This document shows, one piece after another, positions 24,415 through 32,783 of a DNA stretch of 64,000 bases. Under the pieces are notes generated by a model. It made no database searches. It had not been told where the DNA came from and saw nothing but the letters and a program-made list of their open reading frames with translations. The translations under genes and the position numbers were made by a program. The number at the start of each line of letters is the position of its first letter. Positions within the stretch are counted from its first letter, which is position 1. The stretch comes from Actinomycetes bacterium (GTDB lineage Bacteria > Actinomycetota > Acidimicrobiia > Acidimicrobiales > RAAP-2): positions 1 to 64,000 of the forward strand of contig JAKBNL010000014.1 of the NCBI GenBank assembly GCA_021831035.1, in the 5' to 3' direction.

Positions 24415-24722
24415 TCGGCCAGGTCGAGCCGGGGCGCGTCCGCGAGGGAGGGCCCGACGACCCGGCGGCCGCGGCGCGCGCCGGCCGGGTAGATCCTCTG
24501 GGGGGCGAAGGCGCGGCCCTTCGCCTCACCCGCGCGCCCCCCGCGCACCTCGACCCACTCCTCGCCGGTCGCCTCGTTGCGCGCGTGGGCCACGAACACC
24601 CACGCGTGGGCGCGCGCCCGGTCCTCGTCGACGACGACGGGGTCACCGTCGCGCAGCCCGTTCCACGCGCGCGTGCGCACGACCGGCCCGACGCGCGAGG
24701 TGACCAGGGGGCGGCGGGGCAC
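24411..24722 (-). CDS. Small conserved hypothetical protein
   Basis: About 103 residues, basic. The sequence RTRAWNGLRDGDPVVVDED, AHAWVFVAHARNEATGEEW and VEVRGGRAGEAKGRAFAPQR looks like a beta-barrel (SH3-like) RNA- or DNA-binding fold, but I recognise no family. GTG 24722 is preferred, as GGGGGA precedes it; GTG 24752 is also in frame. Divergent from the RecB-like nuclease gene. Confidence 0.6.
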   Translation of the reverse strand: MPRRPLVTSRVGPVVRTRAWNGLRDGDPVVVDEDRARAHAWVFVAHARNEATGEEWVEVRGGRAGEAKGRAFAPQRIYPAGARRGRRVVGPSLADAPRLDLAD

Positions 24723-24772
24723 TCCCCCATTGTGGCCGGGGTGGCGGGCCACCCGGCGTGACAGCGACCCCG

Positions 24773-24778
24773 TAGCCT
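24773..24778 (+). promoter_or_regulatory. -10 hexamer of RecB-like nuclease gene
   Basis: TAGCCT, exactly 6 bases before GTG 24785, which favours that start over GTG 24782. Confidence 0.55.
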
Positions 24779-24784
24779 CGGGTG

Positions 24785-25570
24785 GTGGCCCTCGCGCATC
24801 CCTTGCCCACCGCGCTGTCGCCCTCGCGGATGGCCGACTTCCAGAGCTGCCCGCGGCGCTACCAGTACGGCGCCGTCGAGCGGCGCCACCAGCCGGCCAC
24901 CTACGCGACCACCAAGGGTCGCGCCGTGCACGCCGTGCTCGAGGCCCTCTTCGCCCTCGAGGGGCCCGAGCGCACGCCCGCGGCGGCCCGGGCCCGGTTG
25001 GAGGAGGCCACCGCGGCCGTCCTCACTGAGGAGGTGCGCGCCGACATCGGCTGCGACGACGCGCTCGAGGCCCGGCTGCGCTCCGAGGTCGCCGCGGCGC
25101 TCGACACGTACTTCACGATGGAGGACCCGAGCGCCGTCGCCACCGAGGGCGTCGAGCTGCGACTCAGCGCCGAGATCGACGGGGCGCCGTTGCTGGGCAT
25201 CCTCGACCGGCTCGACCGAGTCGGGGACGACCTCACCATCGTCGACTACAAGACCGGCAAGGTCCCCGACCGGCGCTACGACGTCCACACCTTCGCCAAC
25301 GCCGAGCTCTACGCCGCCTTGTGCGAGGCGAGCCTCGGCCAGCGGCCCCGGTCGATCCGCCTGCTCTACGTGGGCGCCGGTCGCGAGCTCGAGCGCCCGG
25401 TCACCGAGGCCGTCGTGCGCGCCCGCCGTCGGGCCGCCGCCACGGTGTGGCGTCGGGTGCGGACCTACTACGACGCCGGGGACTTCCCGGCCACGCCGTC
25501 GGTCCAGGCCTGCCGGTTCTGCGCCTTCCGCGACGTCTGTCGGGCCAGCGGGGTCCCGGTCCCGGTGTGA
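24785..25570 (+). CDS. RecB-family PD-(D/E)XK nuclease with Fe-S cysteines
   Basis: A single-domain 261-residue nuclease of the PDDEXK_1 type, cytoplasmic. Counting from GTG 24782, the catalytic set is H50 (VHAVLE), D142 (GILDRLDR), D155 and K157 (IVDYKTGK). C23, C244, C247 and C253 (C-RFC-AFRDVC) make the four-Cys iron-sulfur cluster typical of AddB and Cas4 nucleases. It carries no helicase part and no CRISPR genes neighbour it, so it is the stand-alone actinobacterial type; its role in repair is inferred. Confidence 0.9.
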   Translation: MALAHPLPTALSPSRMADFQSCPRRYQYGAVERRHQPATYATTKGRAVHAVLEALFALEGPERTPAAARARLEEATAAVLTEEVRADIGCDDALEARLRSEVAAALDTYFTMEDPSAVATEGVELRLSAEIDGAPLLGILDRLDRVGDDLTIVDYKTGKVPDRRYDVHTFANAELYAALCEASLGQRPRSIRLLYVGAGRELERPVTEAVVRARRRAAATVWRRVRTYYDAGDFPATPSVQACRFCAFRDVCRASGVPVPV

Positions 25571-25581
25571 GCCGCGTCCCG

Positions 25582-25587
25582 TAGTCT
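25582..25587 (+). promoter_or_regulatory. -10 hexamer of leaderless DsbA-like gene
   Basis: TAGTCT, 6 bases before GTG 25594. Confidence 0.55.
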
Positions 25588-25593
25588 CGAGAC

Positions 25594-26190
25594 GTGAGCG
25601 CCTTCTCCCTCTCCTACGACTACCGCTGCCCCTTCGCGAAGAACATCCACCTGCACGTCGTCGAGGCCCTGCGCGCGGGCGCCGATCACGCGGTGACCTT
25701 CGTGCCGTGGTCGCTCAGCCAGGGCCACCGACCCGACGGCGCACCCGACGTCTGGGAGGACCCCGCCCGCGACGGCGACCTGCTCGCCCTCGCGGCCTCG
25801 GTCTCGGTACGCGACCTTCAGCCCGAGCACTTCCTCGACACCCACGCCGCCCTCTTCCGGGCCCGCCACGAGCGCGGGGTGCGCCTGGCGACCCGCGCGG
25901 AGCTCGACGCCGTCCTGGCCCCGCTCGGGGTCGACGTCGGGGCCGTCGTCGACGACCTCGACTCACGACGGCCGCACAAGGTCATCGGCGCGGCCCACCA
26001 GGAGTTCGAGGCCTACCAGGCCTTTGGGGTGCCCACCTTCGTCCTCGGGGGCGACGCCATCTTCGTGCGCTACATGGACCCGCCCGGGGACGACCCGGCC
26101 GCCTCGGTCGAGCTCCTCGACACCCTGGTCGGGCTGATGGAGCACCGCGTCGCGCTCAACGAGTTCAAGCACACCACGGTGCCCTACTAG
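25594..26190 (+). CDS. DsbA-family thioredoxin-fold protein
   Basis: 198 residues without signal peptide. SYDYRCPFAKNIHLHVVEAL has a single-Cys CPFA at the thioredoxin-helix position, and GVPTFVLGGDAIF gives the cis-Pro strand. The long helical insertion (residues 55-140) matches the FrnE/2-hydroxychromene-2-carboxylate isomerase branch. Actinobacterial homologs are described as mycothiol-linked oxidoreductases or isomerases. Precise function unknown. Confidence 0.82.
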   Translation: MSAFSLSYDYRCPFAKNIHLHVVEALRAGADHAVTFVPWSLSQGHRPDGAPDVWEDPARDGDLLALAASVSVRDLQPEHFLDTHAALFRARHERGVRLATRAELDAVLAPLGVDVGAVVDDLDSRRPHKVIGAAHQEFEAYQAFGVPTFVLGGDAIFVRYMDPPGDDPAASVELLDTLVGLMEHRVALNEFKHTTVPY

Positions 26191-26199
26191 GCCACGGGC

Positions 26200-26565
26200 C
26201 TAGAGCGCGCGGGTGAGCAGCGCCGCCAGGGCCAGCACGCCCAGCACCAGGTTCGGTGCGTACTGGGCGAACCGGTCGCCGTGGCGACGTTGCATTACGA
26301 CGAGGACCCCGGCGAGCACGACCAGCACGCCCGCGCCGACCTCGTTCACGAGGCCGAGCGGCGCCGAGCGGCGCGCCGCGAGCCCGACCATGAGCGCGAT
26401 CGCCCCCACCACCTCGATCACCCCGACGCGCTGGTAGGTGCGCTTGGCGTAGCCCAGGTGCTCGGCCGCGCGCGAGGAGGCCGGGTTGAAGACCACCTTC
26501 TGCAGTCCGGTCGTGGCGAAGGCGATGAAGAGCGCGATGGAGAGCAGCGAGGCGGCGACCGACAT
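26200..26565 (-). CDS. DoxX-like membrane protein
   Basis: 121 residues with four hydrophobic helices; the first, SLLSIALFIAFATTGLQKVV, has the DoxX signature with Gly-Lys, the second is GVIEVVGAIALMVGLA. DoxX-like proteins are small quinone- or redox-associated membrane proteins with few known functions. A TACACT hexamer lies 9 bases before ATG 26565. Convergent with the DsbA-like gene, 9 bases apart. Confidence 0.82.
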   Translation of the reverse strand: MSVAASLLSIALFIAFATTGLQKVVFNPASSRAAEHLGYAKRTYQRVGVIEVVGAIALMVGLAARRSAPLGLVNEVGAGVLVVLAGVLVVMQRRHGDRFAQYAPNLVLGVLALAALLTRAL

Positions 26566-26621
26566 AGCCCGGTCAGTGTACCGGCACGGACCCGACCCCC
26601 GAGGAGCCGCGGGCGGGCCGC

Positions 26622-26627
26622 TAGCCT
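26622..26627 (+). promoter_or_regulatory. -10 hexamer of leaderless purK-purE transcript
   Basis: TAGCCT, 6 bases before GTG 26634. Confidence 0.6.
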
Positions 26628-26633
26628 CCCCTC

Positions 26634-27779
26634 GTGCCCGGGGCCCGTCGCGAGGTGACCGTCGGCGTCGTGGGCGCCGGCCAGCTGGCCCTCATGATGG
26701 GCGAGGCGAAGGACGGGGTCGGGGTGCGCCTCGTCGTGCTGGCCGCCTCGCCCGAGGACCCGGCGATCGCCGTCGCCGACGAGGTCCTCTTCGGCACCGG
26801 CTTCGACGAGTCCGCCCTGCGCGCGCTCGCCGCGCGCAGCGACGTCGTCACCTTCGACCACGAACTGGTCGACCTCGACGTGCTCGGGCGCCTCGAGGGG
26901 GAGGGGGCGGTCGTGCGACCGCGGGCGGCGGCCCTGCGCTTCGCCGTCGACAAGGCCCACCAGCGAAGGGCCCTCGCCGGCGCCGGCCTGCCGGTGCCGC
27001 GCTTCGCGGTGCTCGACCGGTACGCCGACGCCACGCGCGCCCTCGACGCGCTCGACGCGCCCGTCGTCGTCAAGCGGGCCCGCGGCGGCTACGACGGTCG
27101 GGGCGTGGCCTTCCCCGCGGGGCGCGACGAGGCGCTCGCGACGATCGCCGCGTGGGCGGGCACCGGCGAGGTCCTCGTCGAGGAGCGCCTGGACCTGGTC
27201 GGCGAGGCCGCCCTGGTGCTCGCCCGGTCCCCCGACGGCGCCCTCGCGCCCTACCCCCTCGTCGACACCCGCCAGGCCAACGGCATGTGCGTCGAGACGC
27301 GCTACCCCAGCCGGGTCGGCGCGGACCTGCTCGCCGAGGCCGCGTCGCTGGCGGAGCGGGTCGCCGCGGCGGTCGAGCCGATCGGGATCATGGCGATTGA
27401 GTTCTTCGTGACCCCCCGCGGGCTCAGCGTGAACGAGGTCGCCCTGCGTCCCCACAACACCGCCCACTGGACGATCGAGGGGACGACGCAGGGCCAGTTC
27501 GCCCAGCACCTGCGCGCCGTCGCCGGCCTCGCCCTGGCCCCCGTCGCCGTGACGGCGCCCAGCGCGGTCATGGTCAACCTCGTGGGCGCGCCGTCGCCGC
27601 CGGCCAGCACGCCGACGGTCGCGGGCGTCGTCGTCCACGACTACGCCAAGGCCTGGCGCCCCGGACGCAAGCTGGGCCACGTGACCGCCCTGGGTGACGA
27701 CCCCGACGAGGTGCGCGTGAGAGCATGGGAGAGTGCGCGCCTCCTCGGCGCGCCCGCCGAGGAGGGGACGTGGCCGTGA
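26634..27779 (+). CDS. purK: 5-(carboxyamino)imidazole ribonucleotide synthase
   Basis: ATP-grasp enzyme converting AIR, bicarbonate and ATP to N5-CAIR in de novo purine synthesis. 381 residues. N-terminal [19 protein letters not shown]-binding [16 protein letters not shown]; Glu/Asn metal region [19 protein letters not shown]; and [18 protein letters not shown]. Leaderless GTG 26634. Stop overlaps purE by four bases. Confidence 0.95.
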   Translation: MPGARREVTVGVVGAGQLALMMGEAKDGVGVRLVVLAASPEDPAIAVADEVLFGTGFDESALRALAARSDVVTFDHELVDLDVLGRLEGEGAVVRPRAAALRFAVDKAHQRRALAGAGLPVPRFAVLDRYADATRALDALDAPVVVKRARGGYDGRGVAFPAGRDEALATIAAWAGTGEVLVEERLDLVGEAALVLARSPDGALAPYPLVDTRQANGMCVETRYPSRVGADLLAEAASLAERVAAAVEPIGIMAIEFFVTPRGLSVNEVALRPHNTAHWTIEGTTQGQFAQHLRAVAGLALAPVAVTAPSAVMVNLVGAPSPPASTPTVAGVVVHDYAKAWRPGRKLGHVTALGDDPDEVRVRAWESARLLGAPAEEGTWP

Positions 27780-28264
27780 GCGCCGTCGTCGGGATCGTCA
27801 TGGGGTCCTCGAGCGACGCCGAGGTGATGGCCGGGGCGGCCGAGGTCCTCGACGACTTCGGGGTCCAGTTCGAGACGCGCGTCGTGTCGGCGCACCGCAC
27901 GCCCGAGGCGATGCTCGACTACGCCCGCGGAGCCCGGGCCCGAGGCCTGCGGGTGATCGTCGCCGGCGCCGGCGGGGCCGCCCACCTGCCCGGGATGCTC
28001 GCCTCGATGACCTCGCTGCCGGTCATCGGGGTCCCGGTGGCCCTCGCGCGCCTGGACGGGCTGGACTCGCTGCTCTCGATCGTCCAGATGCCCCGCGGCG
28101 TGCCGGTGGCGACGGTCGCGGTGAACGGCGCGGCCAACGCCGCCCTGCTCGCGGTGCGGATCCTGGCCGTCGACGACGACGACCTCGCCGCCCGCCTCGA
28201 CGACCACCGCGAGACGCTGGCGCGCGAGGCCCGCGACCAGGACGCCGGCTTATCGAGGTCTTAG
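27776..28264 (+). CDS. purE: N5-CAIR mutase
   Basis: Moves the carboxyl group of N5-CAIR to give CAIR, the step after PurK. 162 residues. [28 protein letters not shown] and [15 protein letters not shown] are the class I PurE motifs with the active His (SAHRTP). GTG 27776 is selected because GGAGGGG lies 8 bases upstream and it overlaps the purK stop as GTGA. Confidence 0.95.
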   Translation: MSAVVGIVMGSSSDAEVMAGAAEVLDDFGVQFETRVVSAHRTPEAMLDYARGARARGLRVIVAGAGGAAHLPGMLASMTSLPVIGVPVALARLDGLDSLLSIVQMPRGVPVATVAVNGAANAALLAVRILAVDDDDLAARLDDHRETLAREARDQDAGLSRS

Positions 28265-28337
28265 CCCGCCGCGGGCCCGGCTGGACCCGGCGACGGGGCG
28301 CGCGCCCTATTCTGTCGAGGTACGCCAAGGAGGGCCC

Positions 28338-29099
28338 ATGGGCATCATGAAGCGGGTACAGACGATCTTCCAGGCCAAGGCCAACGCCGCCCTCGACAAG
28401 GCCGAGGACCCTCGTCAGACCCTCGACCTCGCCTACGAGCAGCAGCTCGACAACCTGACCAAGGTCAAGCGGGCCGTCGCCGACGTCGCCACCGCGCGCA
28501 AGCGCATCGAGATCCAGGCCGAGCAGCTAAAGGCCCAGGGCGACAAGCTGGCCGAGCAGGCGAAGGCCGCCCTCGCCCAGGGCGACGAGCCCCTGGCGCG
28601 CGAGGCCCTCACCCGACGCGAGGGGATCGCCGCCCAGCTGAAGGACCTCGACACCCAGCACGCCTCGGTCGTGGAGCAAGAGCAGAAGCTCGAGGACACC
28701 GCGACCAAGCTCCAGACCGAGATCGAGGCCTTCCGGACCCGCAAGGAGACGATCAAGGCGACCTACACCGCCGCCGAGGCGTCGACCCACGTCAACGAGG
28801 CCGTCACGGGCATCTCCACCTCGATGAACGACGCCGGGGCCGCCCTCCAGCGCGCCCAGGACAAGGTCGCCGAGATGCAGGCGCGCAGTGGCGCCCTTGA
28901 CGAGCTGCTGGCCTCGGGGGCGCTCACCGACCTCACCGGGCCGGCCGACGACATCCAGGCGAAGCTCGACAAGGCCTCGGCCAGCTCGAGCGTCGACGCG
29001 CAGCTGGCGGCCCTCAAGAGCCAGCTCGCCTCGGGCGACGAGGCGGACGCGCTGAGCGCGGGCGCGCCGGCCGAGGAGACGAGCGGGGAGCCGAGCTAG
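28338..29099 (+). CDS. pspA: PspA/IM30 membrane-stress protein
   Basis: 253 residues, almost entirely coiled coil (about 30-200) as in the ESCRT-III-like PspA/Vipp1 family; starts MGIMKRVQTIFQAKANAALD, the amphipathic helix that binds stressed membranes. The C-terminal 60 residues are Ser/Ala-rich and disordered. TATTCT near 28309 may be the -10, and AGGAGGG precedes ATG 28338. First gene of the pspA-htpX-pspAB cluster. Confidence 0.93.
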   Translation: MGIMKRVQTIFQAKANAALDKAEDPRQTLDLAYEQQLDNLTKVKRAVADVATARKRIEIQAEQLKAQGDKLAEQAKAALAQGDEPLAREALTRREGIAAQLKDLDTQHASVVEQEQKLEDTATKLQTEIEAFRTRKETIKATYTAAEASTHVNEAVTGISTSMNDAGAALQRAQDKVAEMQARSGALDELLASGALTDLTGPADDIQAKLDKASASSSVDAQLAALKSQLASGDEADALSAGAPAEETSGEPS

Positions 29100-29101
29100 C
29101 C

Positions 29102-30010
29102 GTGGCCGCGACGAAGATCGAGTCCGACCACGGGCTCAACGTCCGGATGTTCCTGACGGGCCTCGCGCTCGTCGTGCTCTACGGCGTGATCGTGACCGTG
29201 CTGCTGGCCCTGGGCATCTCCTACGTCACGGTCATCGTGATCGCGGCGGCCCTGCTCTTCGCCCAGTTTTACTTCAGCGACAAGATCGCGATGTTCTCCA
29301 TGCAGGCCCACGAGGTCACCCCCCAGCAGGAGCCCCGGCTGCACGAGATCGTCGACCGGCTCTGTCTCATGGCCAACATGGCCAAGCCCCGCGTGGGCGT
29401 CTCCGAGCTCGACATCCCCAACGCCTTCGCCACCGGGCGCAACCCCAACCACGCGGTCATCTGCGCGACCCGCGGCCTGATGCACCGGCTCAACGACGAG
29501 GAGCTCGAGGCCGTGCTCGCCCACGAGCTCTCCCACGTCGCCCACCGCGACGTCGCGGTGATGACCATCGCCTCGGGCGTGGGCATGCTGGCGGGACTGG
29601 TGAGCCGGATGGCGATGTGGGGTGCGATGCTGAGCGGCGGGGGTGGTCGGGGCCGCAACCAGAACAACGTCGTGCTGCTCGAGCTCGCGACGATGCTCGT
29701 CTCGGTCGTGATCTACGCGATCGCCTTCTTGCTGACCATGGCCCTCTCGCGCTACCGCGAGCTCGCCGCCGACCGCTCCGGGGCGATCCTCATCGGCAAG
29801 CCGAGCGTGCTGGCGAGCGCCCTGGTGCACGTGACCGGCGACATGGCGAAGATCCCCCGGACGGACCTGCGCCGTGCCGAGAGCATGAACCAGTTCTTCT
29901 TCGCCCCCGCGCTCTCGGGCAACACCGCCGCGACCATCTTCTCGACCCACCCCTCGCTGGAGCGACGCCTCGACCAGCTGGCCAAGCTCGAGAAGGAGCT
30001 CAACCACTAG
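29102..30010 (+). CDS. htpX: M48 metalloprotease HtpX
   Basis: Membrane-bound zinc protease for quality control of membrane proteins. 302 residues. Two N-terminal helices (MFLTGLALVVLYGVIV, VTVIVIAAALLFAQFYF), zinc motif HELSH in VLAHELSHVAHRD, a further hydrophobic pair, and the third ligand Glu in SRYRELAADRSG. GTG 29102 starts two bases after pspA. In actinobacteria HtpX sits with PspA, in line with a joint envelope-stress role. Confidence 0.94.
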   Translation: MAATKIESDHGLNVRMFLTGLALVVLYGVIVTVLLALGISYVTVIVIAAALLFAQFYFSDKIAMFSMQAHEVTPQQEPRLHEIVDRLCLMANMAKPRVGVSELDIPNAFATGRNPNHAVICATRGLMHRLNDEELEAVLAHELSHVAHRDVAVMTIASGVGMLAGLVSRMAMWGAMLSGGGGRGRNQNNVVLLELATMLVSVVIYAIAFLLTMALSRYRELAADRSGAILIGKPSVLASALVHVTGDMAKIPRTDLRRAESMNQFFFAPALSGNTAATIFSTHPSLERRLDQLAKLEKELNH

Positions 30011-30582
30011 TGGGGCTGCGCGACACGCTCTTCGGGCGCACGAAGCAGGCCCCGCCCAACCTCGACAGCCTCTTCGCCCTGCCCCAGGCGGCGATCACCC
30101 TCGAGACCGAGCTCGACCTCGTCACCTCGGGTCAGGCCGGGCTGCTCTTCAAGGACGGCTCCGGTGGGGCGACCCTCGCCACCGACGAGGACATCAAAGA
30201 GCTCCTCGACTTCGGCGCCGAGGAGAACGTCCGCCTCGCCACCGACGACCTCGGCTTCAAGTGGGTCCTGCTCAAGGACCCCGACCTCGAGAGCCTGGTC
30301 ACGAAGATCCACGCGGCGAACTCCTCGATGGTCGAGCACGGCCTCGGGCCGCGGCTCCTGTGCGCCGTCTTCGGCTTCGTGCCCAAGACGCCGCCGGGCG
30401 AGGGGTCGGTCCGGCTCGTCTATCTCTTCAAGACCGGCACCTTCTATCCCTTCGCCCCGACCGGGCCCACCCAGCGCGACAACGAGCTCGAGCTGCGGGT
30501 GCGCTCCTTCCTCGGCGCCGACCTCCCCATGGAGGCCGACCTCACCAAGTGGATGGCCCTATGGAACCTACCGGTCAACTGA
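30010..30582 (+). CDS. pspAB: PspA-associated protein PspAB
   Basis: 190 residues, soluble. LRDTLFGRTKQAPPNLDSLF at the N-terminus and FGFVPKTPPGEGSVRLVYLFK in the middle are typical of the PspAB family found beside PspA and HtpX. GTG 30010 overlaps the last base of the htpX stop. Biochemical role unknown; the location indicates a partner in the Psp response. Confidence 0.9.
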   Translation: MGLRDTLFGRTKQAPPNLDSLFALPQAAITLETELDLVTSGQAGLLFKDGSGGATLATDEDIKELLDFGAEENVRLATDDLGFKWVLLKDPDLESLVTKIHAANSSMVEHGLGPRLLCAVFGFVPKTPPGEGSVRLVYLFKTGTFYPFAPTGPTQRDNELELRVRSFLGADLPMEADLTKWMALWNLPVN

Positions 30583-30836
30583 GCGACGAGCGGCCCAGCG
30601 ACGAGGAGCTCGCGGCGCTCGCCCTCGCGGCCGACCCCGACGCCCCCCTCGCCCCCGACGCGGTCGCCTGGCTCGGGGCGCCGATGGGGCTCCTGCCGGC
30701 GTGGTACATGGGGGCGACCTCGGGGCGCTCGGCGAGCCGCGGCCGTCGGGTCGTCGCCCTCGCCCTCGCCGCGGGCCTCGTGGGCGGGTGCGCCCTGGGG
30801 CTCTGTGTCACCTCGGGGTGGGTGCAGCTCGCCTGA
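30561..30836 (+). CDS. Small single-helix membrane protein in the psp operon
   Basis: 91 residues from ATG 30561, overlapping the pspAB end by 22 bases in another frame. Acidic N-terminus (SDERPSDEELAALAL, ADPDAPLAPDAVAWL) and one C-terminal transmembrane helix VVALALAAGLVGGCALGLC. The overlap and strand suggest a fourth member of the operon. No family recognised; could be an adaptor that recruits Psp proteins to the membrane. Confidence 0.6.
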   Translation: MEPTGQLSDERPSDEELAALALAADPDAPLAPDAVAWLGAPMGLLPAWYMGATSGRSASRGRRVVALALAAGLVGGCALGLCVTSGWVQLA

Positions 30837-30937
30837 GGCTCCCCACAGCGCGCGGCGAACCTCTCCTACGGGGGCCCGTCGCGCCGCCTAGGGTGCTCGG
30901 TGCAGGGGCCTAGCGCTCACCGACACAGGGGGAAGTT

Positions 30938-32335
30938 ATGAGAGTCCGCAGTCATCCCAACCGTCTGCTCGCACGCCTCGGCGTGTGCGCGGCCGCCGGC
31001 GCGCTCGTCGCCTTCGGCGCCCCGGCGCTCGTCGCCGGCGCCAGCTCCAGCGGCAACGGCGCCAACATCGTCTACACCGTCCACCCCATCGCGATCCGCA
31101 TGGGCGCCACGTTCTCGCCGGCCGACGGCTCGGACCCGGGCGGCTGCATCGCCGCCTACGGCTTCGCCTGCTACGGGCCCCAGCAGTTCCATCAGGCGTA
31201 CTCGATCCCCTGGACAATCGACGGCCAGCTCGCCGGCACGGGCACCTCGGTCGCCATCATCGACGCCTTCGGCAGCCCGACGATCCAGAGTGACCTCGCG
31301 ACCTACGACGCGACGTTCGGACTGCCCGCGGCGAACCTGAACGTCTACTACCCCGAGGGCCAGCCCAACTTCAACGGTGGCATCGCGAAGACCGGCAACG
31401 CGTACGGCTGGGCCGAGGAGACGAGCCTCGACGTCGAGACGGTGCACGCGCTCGCGCCCGGGGCAACGATCAACCTCGTGGTCGCACCGACCAACTACGG
31501 CAACGCGCTCAACAACGCCGTCGCCTACGCCGTCGACAACCACCTCGGTGACGTCCTCACGATGAGCTACGGCTCGAACGAGGGGGCGATCGCCGGTGGG
31601 GGCAACAACATCCAGTTCCTCCAGTCGCACAAGATCTTCGCCCAGGCCGTGGCCCAGGGCATCAGCGTCTTCGCGTCCTCGGGAGACAACGGCGCGACCG
31701 GCGGCCTCGCCGCGGCGAACGCCTCCTACCCGGCGTCGGACCCCAACGTCACCTCGACCGGCGGCACGGACCTGTTCCTCTCGTCAAGTGGTGGATACGG
31801 CAGCGAGACGGCCTGGAACGACGCCACGAACTGCCCGTTCGGCTGCGCCCACGGTCAGTTCGGCGCCACCGGCGGGGCCCCCTCGACCCTCTTCGGGGCA
31901 CCGTCGTACCAGTCCAGCCTGGGACTGTCGACGCGCTGGACCTCGGACGTGTCGTTCAACGCCTCGGTCTACACCGCGACGATGATCTACCTGGGCTTCC
32001 TCGGTCCGAACAGTGGCTTCTACTTCTTCGGCGGGACCAGTGAGGCCTCGCCGAGCTGGGCCGCCATCACGGCCGACCTCGACCAAGCCCACGGCTCCGA
32101 TCTCGGAGCGATGAACCCCGTGCTCTACGGCCTGGCGTCGAACCCGTCGACCTACGCCCAGGACTTCCACGACGTCACGGTGGGCTCGAACAACTTCCCA
32201 GCCACCGCGCCCGGCTTCAACGCGCGCGCCGGCTGGGACAGCCCGACGGGCCTCGGCACGCCGATCGTCTCGGGCCTGATCAGCTCCCTCGGGGCGCCCG
32301 GCACGACGACGGGCGACACGCCGCCGCAGCCCTAG
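30938..32335 (+). CDS. Secreted sedolisin (S53) serine-carboxyl protease without long prodomain
   Basis: 465 residues. Residues 1-36 are a signal peptide. The S53 triad is present: E161 and D165 (AEETSLDVETVHALAPG), oxyanion D250 (FASSGDNGATGG), and S368 (FFGGTSEASPSW). The calcium site is recognisable in DFHDVTVGS and AGWDSPTGLG. Sedolisins work at acid pH and usually carry a propeptide of about 170-200 residues; here only about 50-60 residues separate the signal from the catalytic domain. Four Cys may form disulfides. AGGGGGAAG precedes ATG 30938; a hairpin terminator follows. An extracellular acid protease fits an acidic habitat. Confidence 0.9.
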   Translation: MRVRSHPNRLLARLGVCAAAGALVAFGAPALVAGASSSGNGANIVYTVHPIAIRMGATFSPADGSDPGGCIAAYGFACYGPQQFHQAYSIPWTIDGQLAGTGTSVAIIDAFGSPTIQSDLATYDATFGLPAANLNVYYPEGQPNFNGGIAKTGNAYGWAEETSLDVETVHALAPGATINLVVAPTNYGNALNNAVAYAVDNHLGDVLTMSYGSNEGAIAGGGNNIQFLQSHKIFAQAVAQGISVFASSGDNGATGGLAAANASYPASDPNVTSTGGTDLFLSSSGGYGSETAWNDATNCPFGCAHGQFGATGGAPSTLFGAPSYQSSLGLSTRWTSDVSFNASVYTATMIYLGFLGPNSGFYFFGGTSEASPSWAAITADLDQAHGSDLGAMNPVLYGLASNPSTYAQDFHDVTVGSNNFPATAPGFNARAGWDSPTGLGTPIVSGLISSLGAPGTTTGDTPPQP

Positions 32336-32343
32336 CCGCCGAC

Positions 32344-32383
32344 CGACGAGACCCGGGCGCTCCGAGGCGCCCGGGTCTCGTCG
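32344..32383 (+). terminator. Strong hairpin terminator after the sedolisin gene
   Basis: A perfect 17-bp stem (32344-32360 with 32367-32383) and a 6-base loop TCCGAG, directly after the stop at 32335. Only a weak T-run follows. Confidence 0.85.
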
Positions 32384-32411
32384 TCTCCGGGCCCCGTTAC
32401 GGTTCCCTCGA

Positions 32412-32433
32412 CATATTCCTGTTATGGAATATG
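32412..32433. promoter_or_regulatory. Palindromic operator over the arsR-like promoter and start
   Basis: CATATTCC-N6-GGAATATG, a perfect 8-bp inverted repeat. Its left arm covers the -10 (CATATT, 32412-32417) and its right arm covers the ATG at 32424. This is the arrangement expected for autorepression by an ArsR-type dimer. Confidence 0.75.
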
Positions 32434-32783
32434 ATGACGACGTGACCGAGGGGAAGAGTGCGGCCGACGCCTTCGCGGCCCTGGGCGACCCGACCCGTCG
32501 CGGCGTCCTCGACGCGCTGCGCGACGGGGAGAGGTCGGTCGGCGAGATCGTGGCCGAGCTCGGGCTCGCCCAGCCCCGGGTGTCGAAGCACCTGCGCGCC
32601 CTGAGCGACGCCGGGCTCGTGCGCTGTCGCGCGGTGGGGCGGCGGCGGCTCTACCGCCTCGAGTCGGCGCGGCTGCGCGCCCTAGCCGACTGGCTCACGC
32701 GCTACGAGGTCGCGGTGAACGCGCGGCTGGACCGGGCCGGGTCGTACCTTTACGACCTCCAAGGAAAGGCGGGGACACCGTGA
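32424..32783 (+). CDS. ArsR-family winged-helix repressor
   Basis: 119 residues. AFAALGDPTRRGVLDALRDG opens the winged helix; recognition helix in LAQPRVSKHLRALSDAGLV. Cys metal sites of classical ArsR/SmtB are absent, placing it in the group that pairs with SRPBCC proteins. ATG 32424 is 6 bases after CATATT, so the transcript is probably leaderless and controlled by the palindrome at 32412. The next gene overlaps by four bases. Confidence 0.9.
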   Translation: MEYDDDVTEGKSAADAFAALGDPTRRGVLDALRDGERSVGEIVAELGLAQPRVSKHLRALSDAGLVRCRAVGRRRLYRLESARLRALADWLTRYEVAVNARLDRAGSYLYDLQGKAGTP

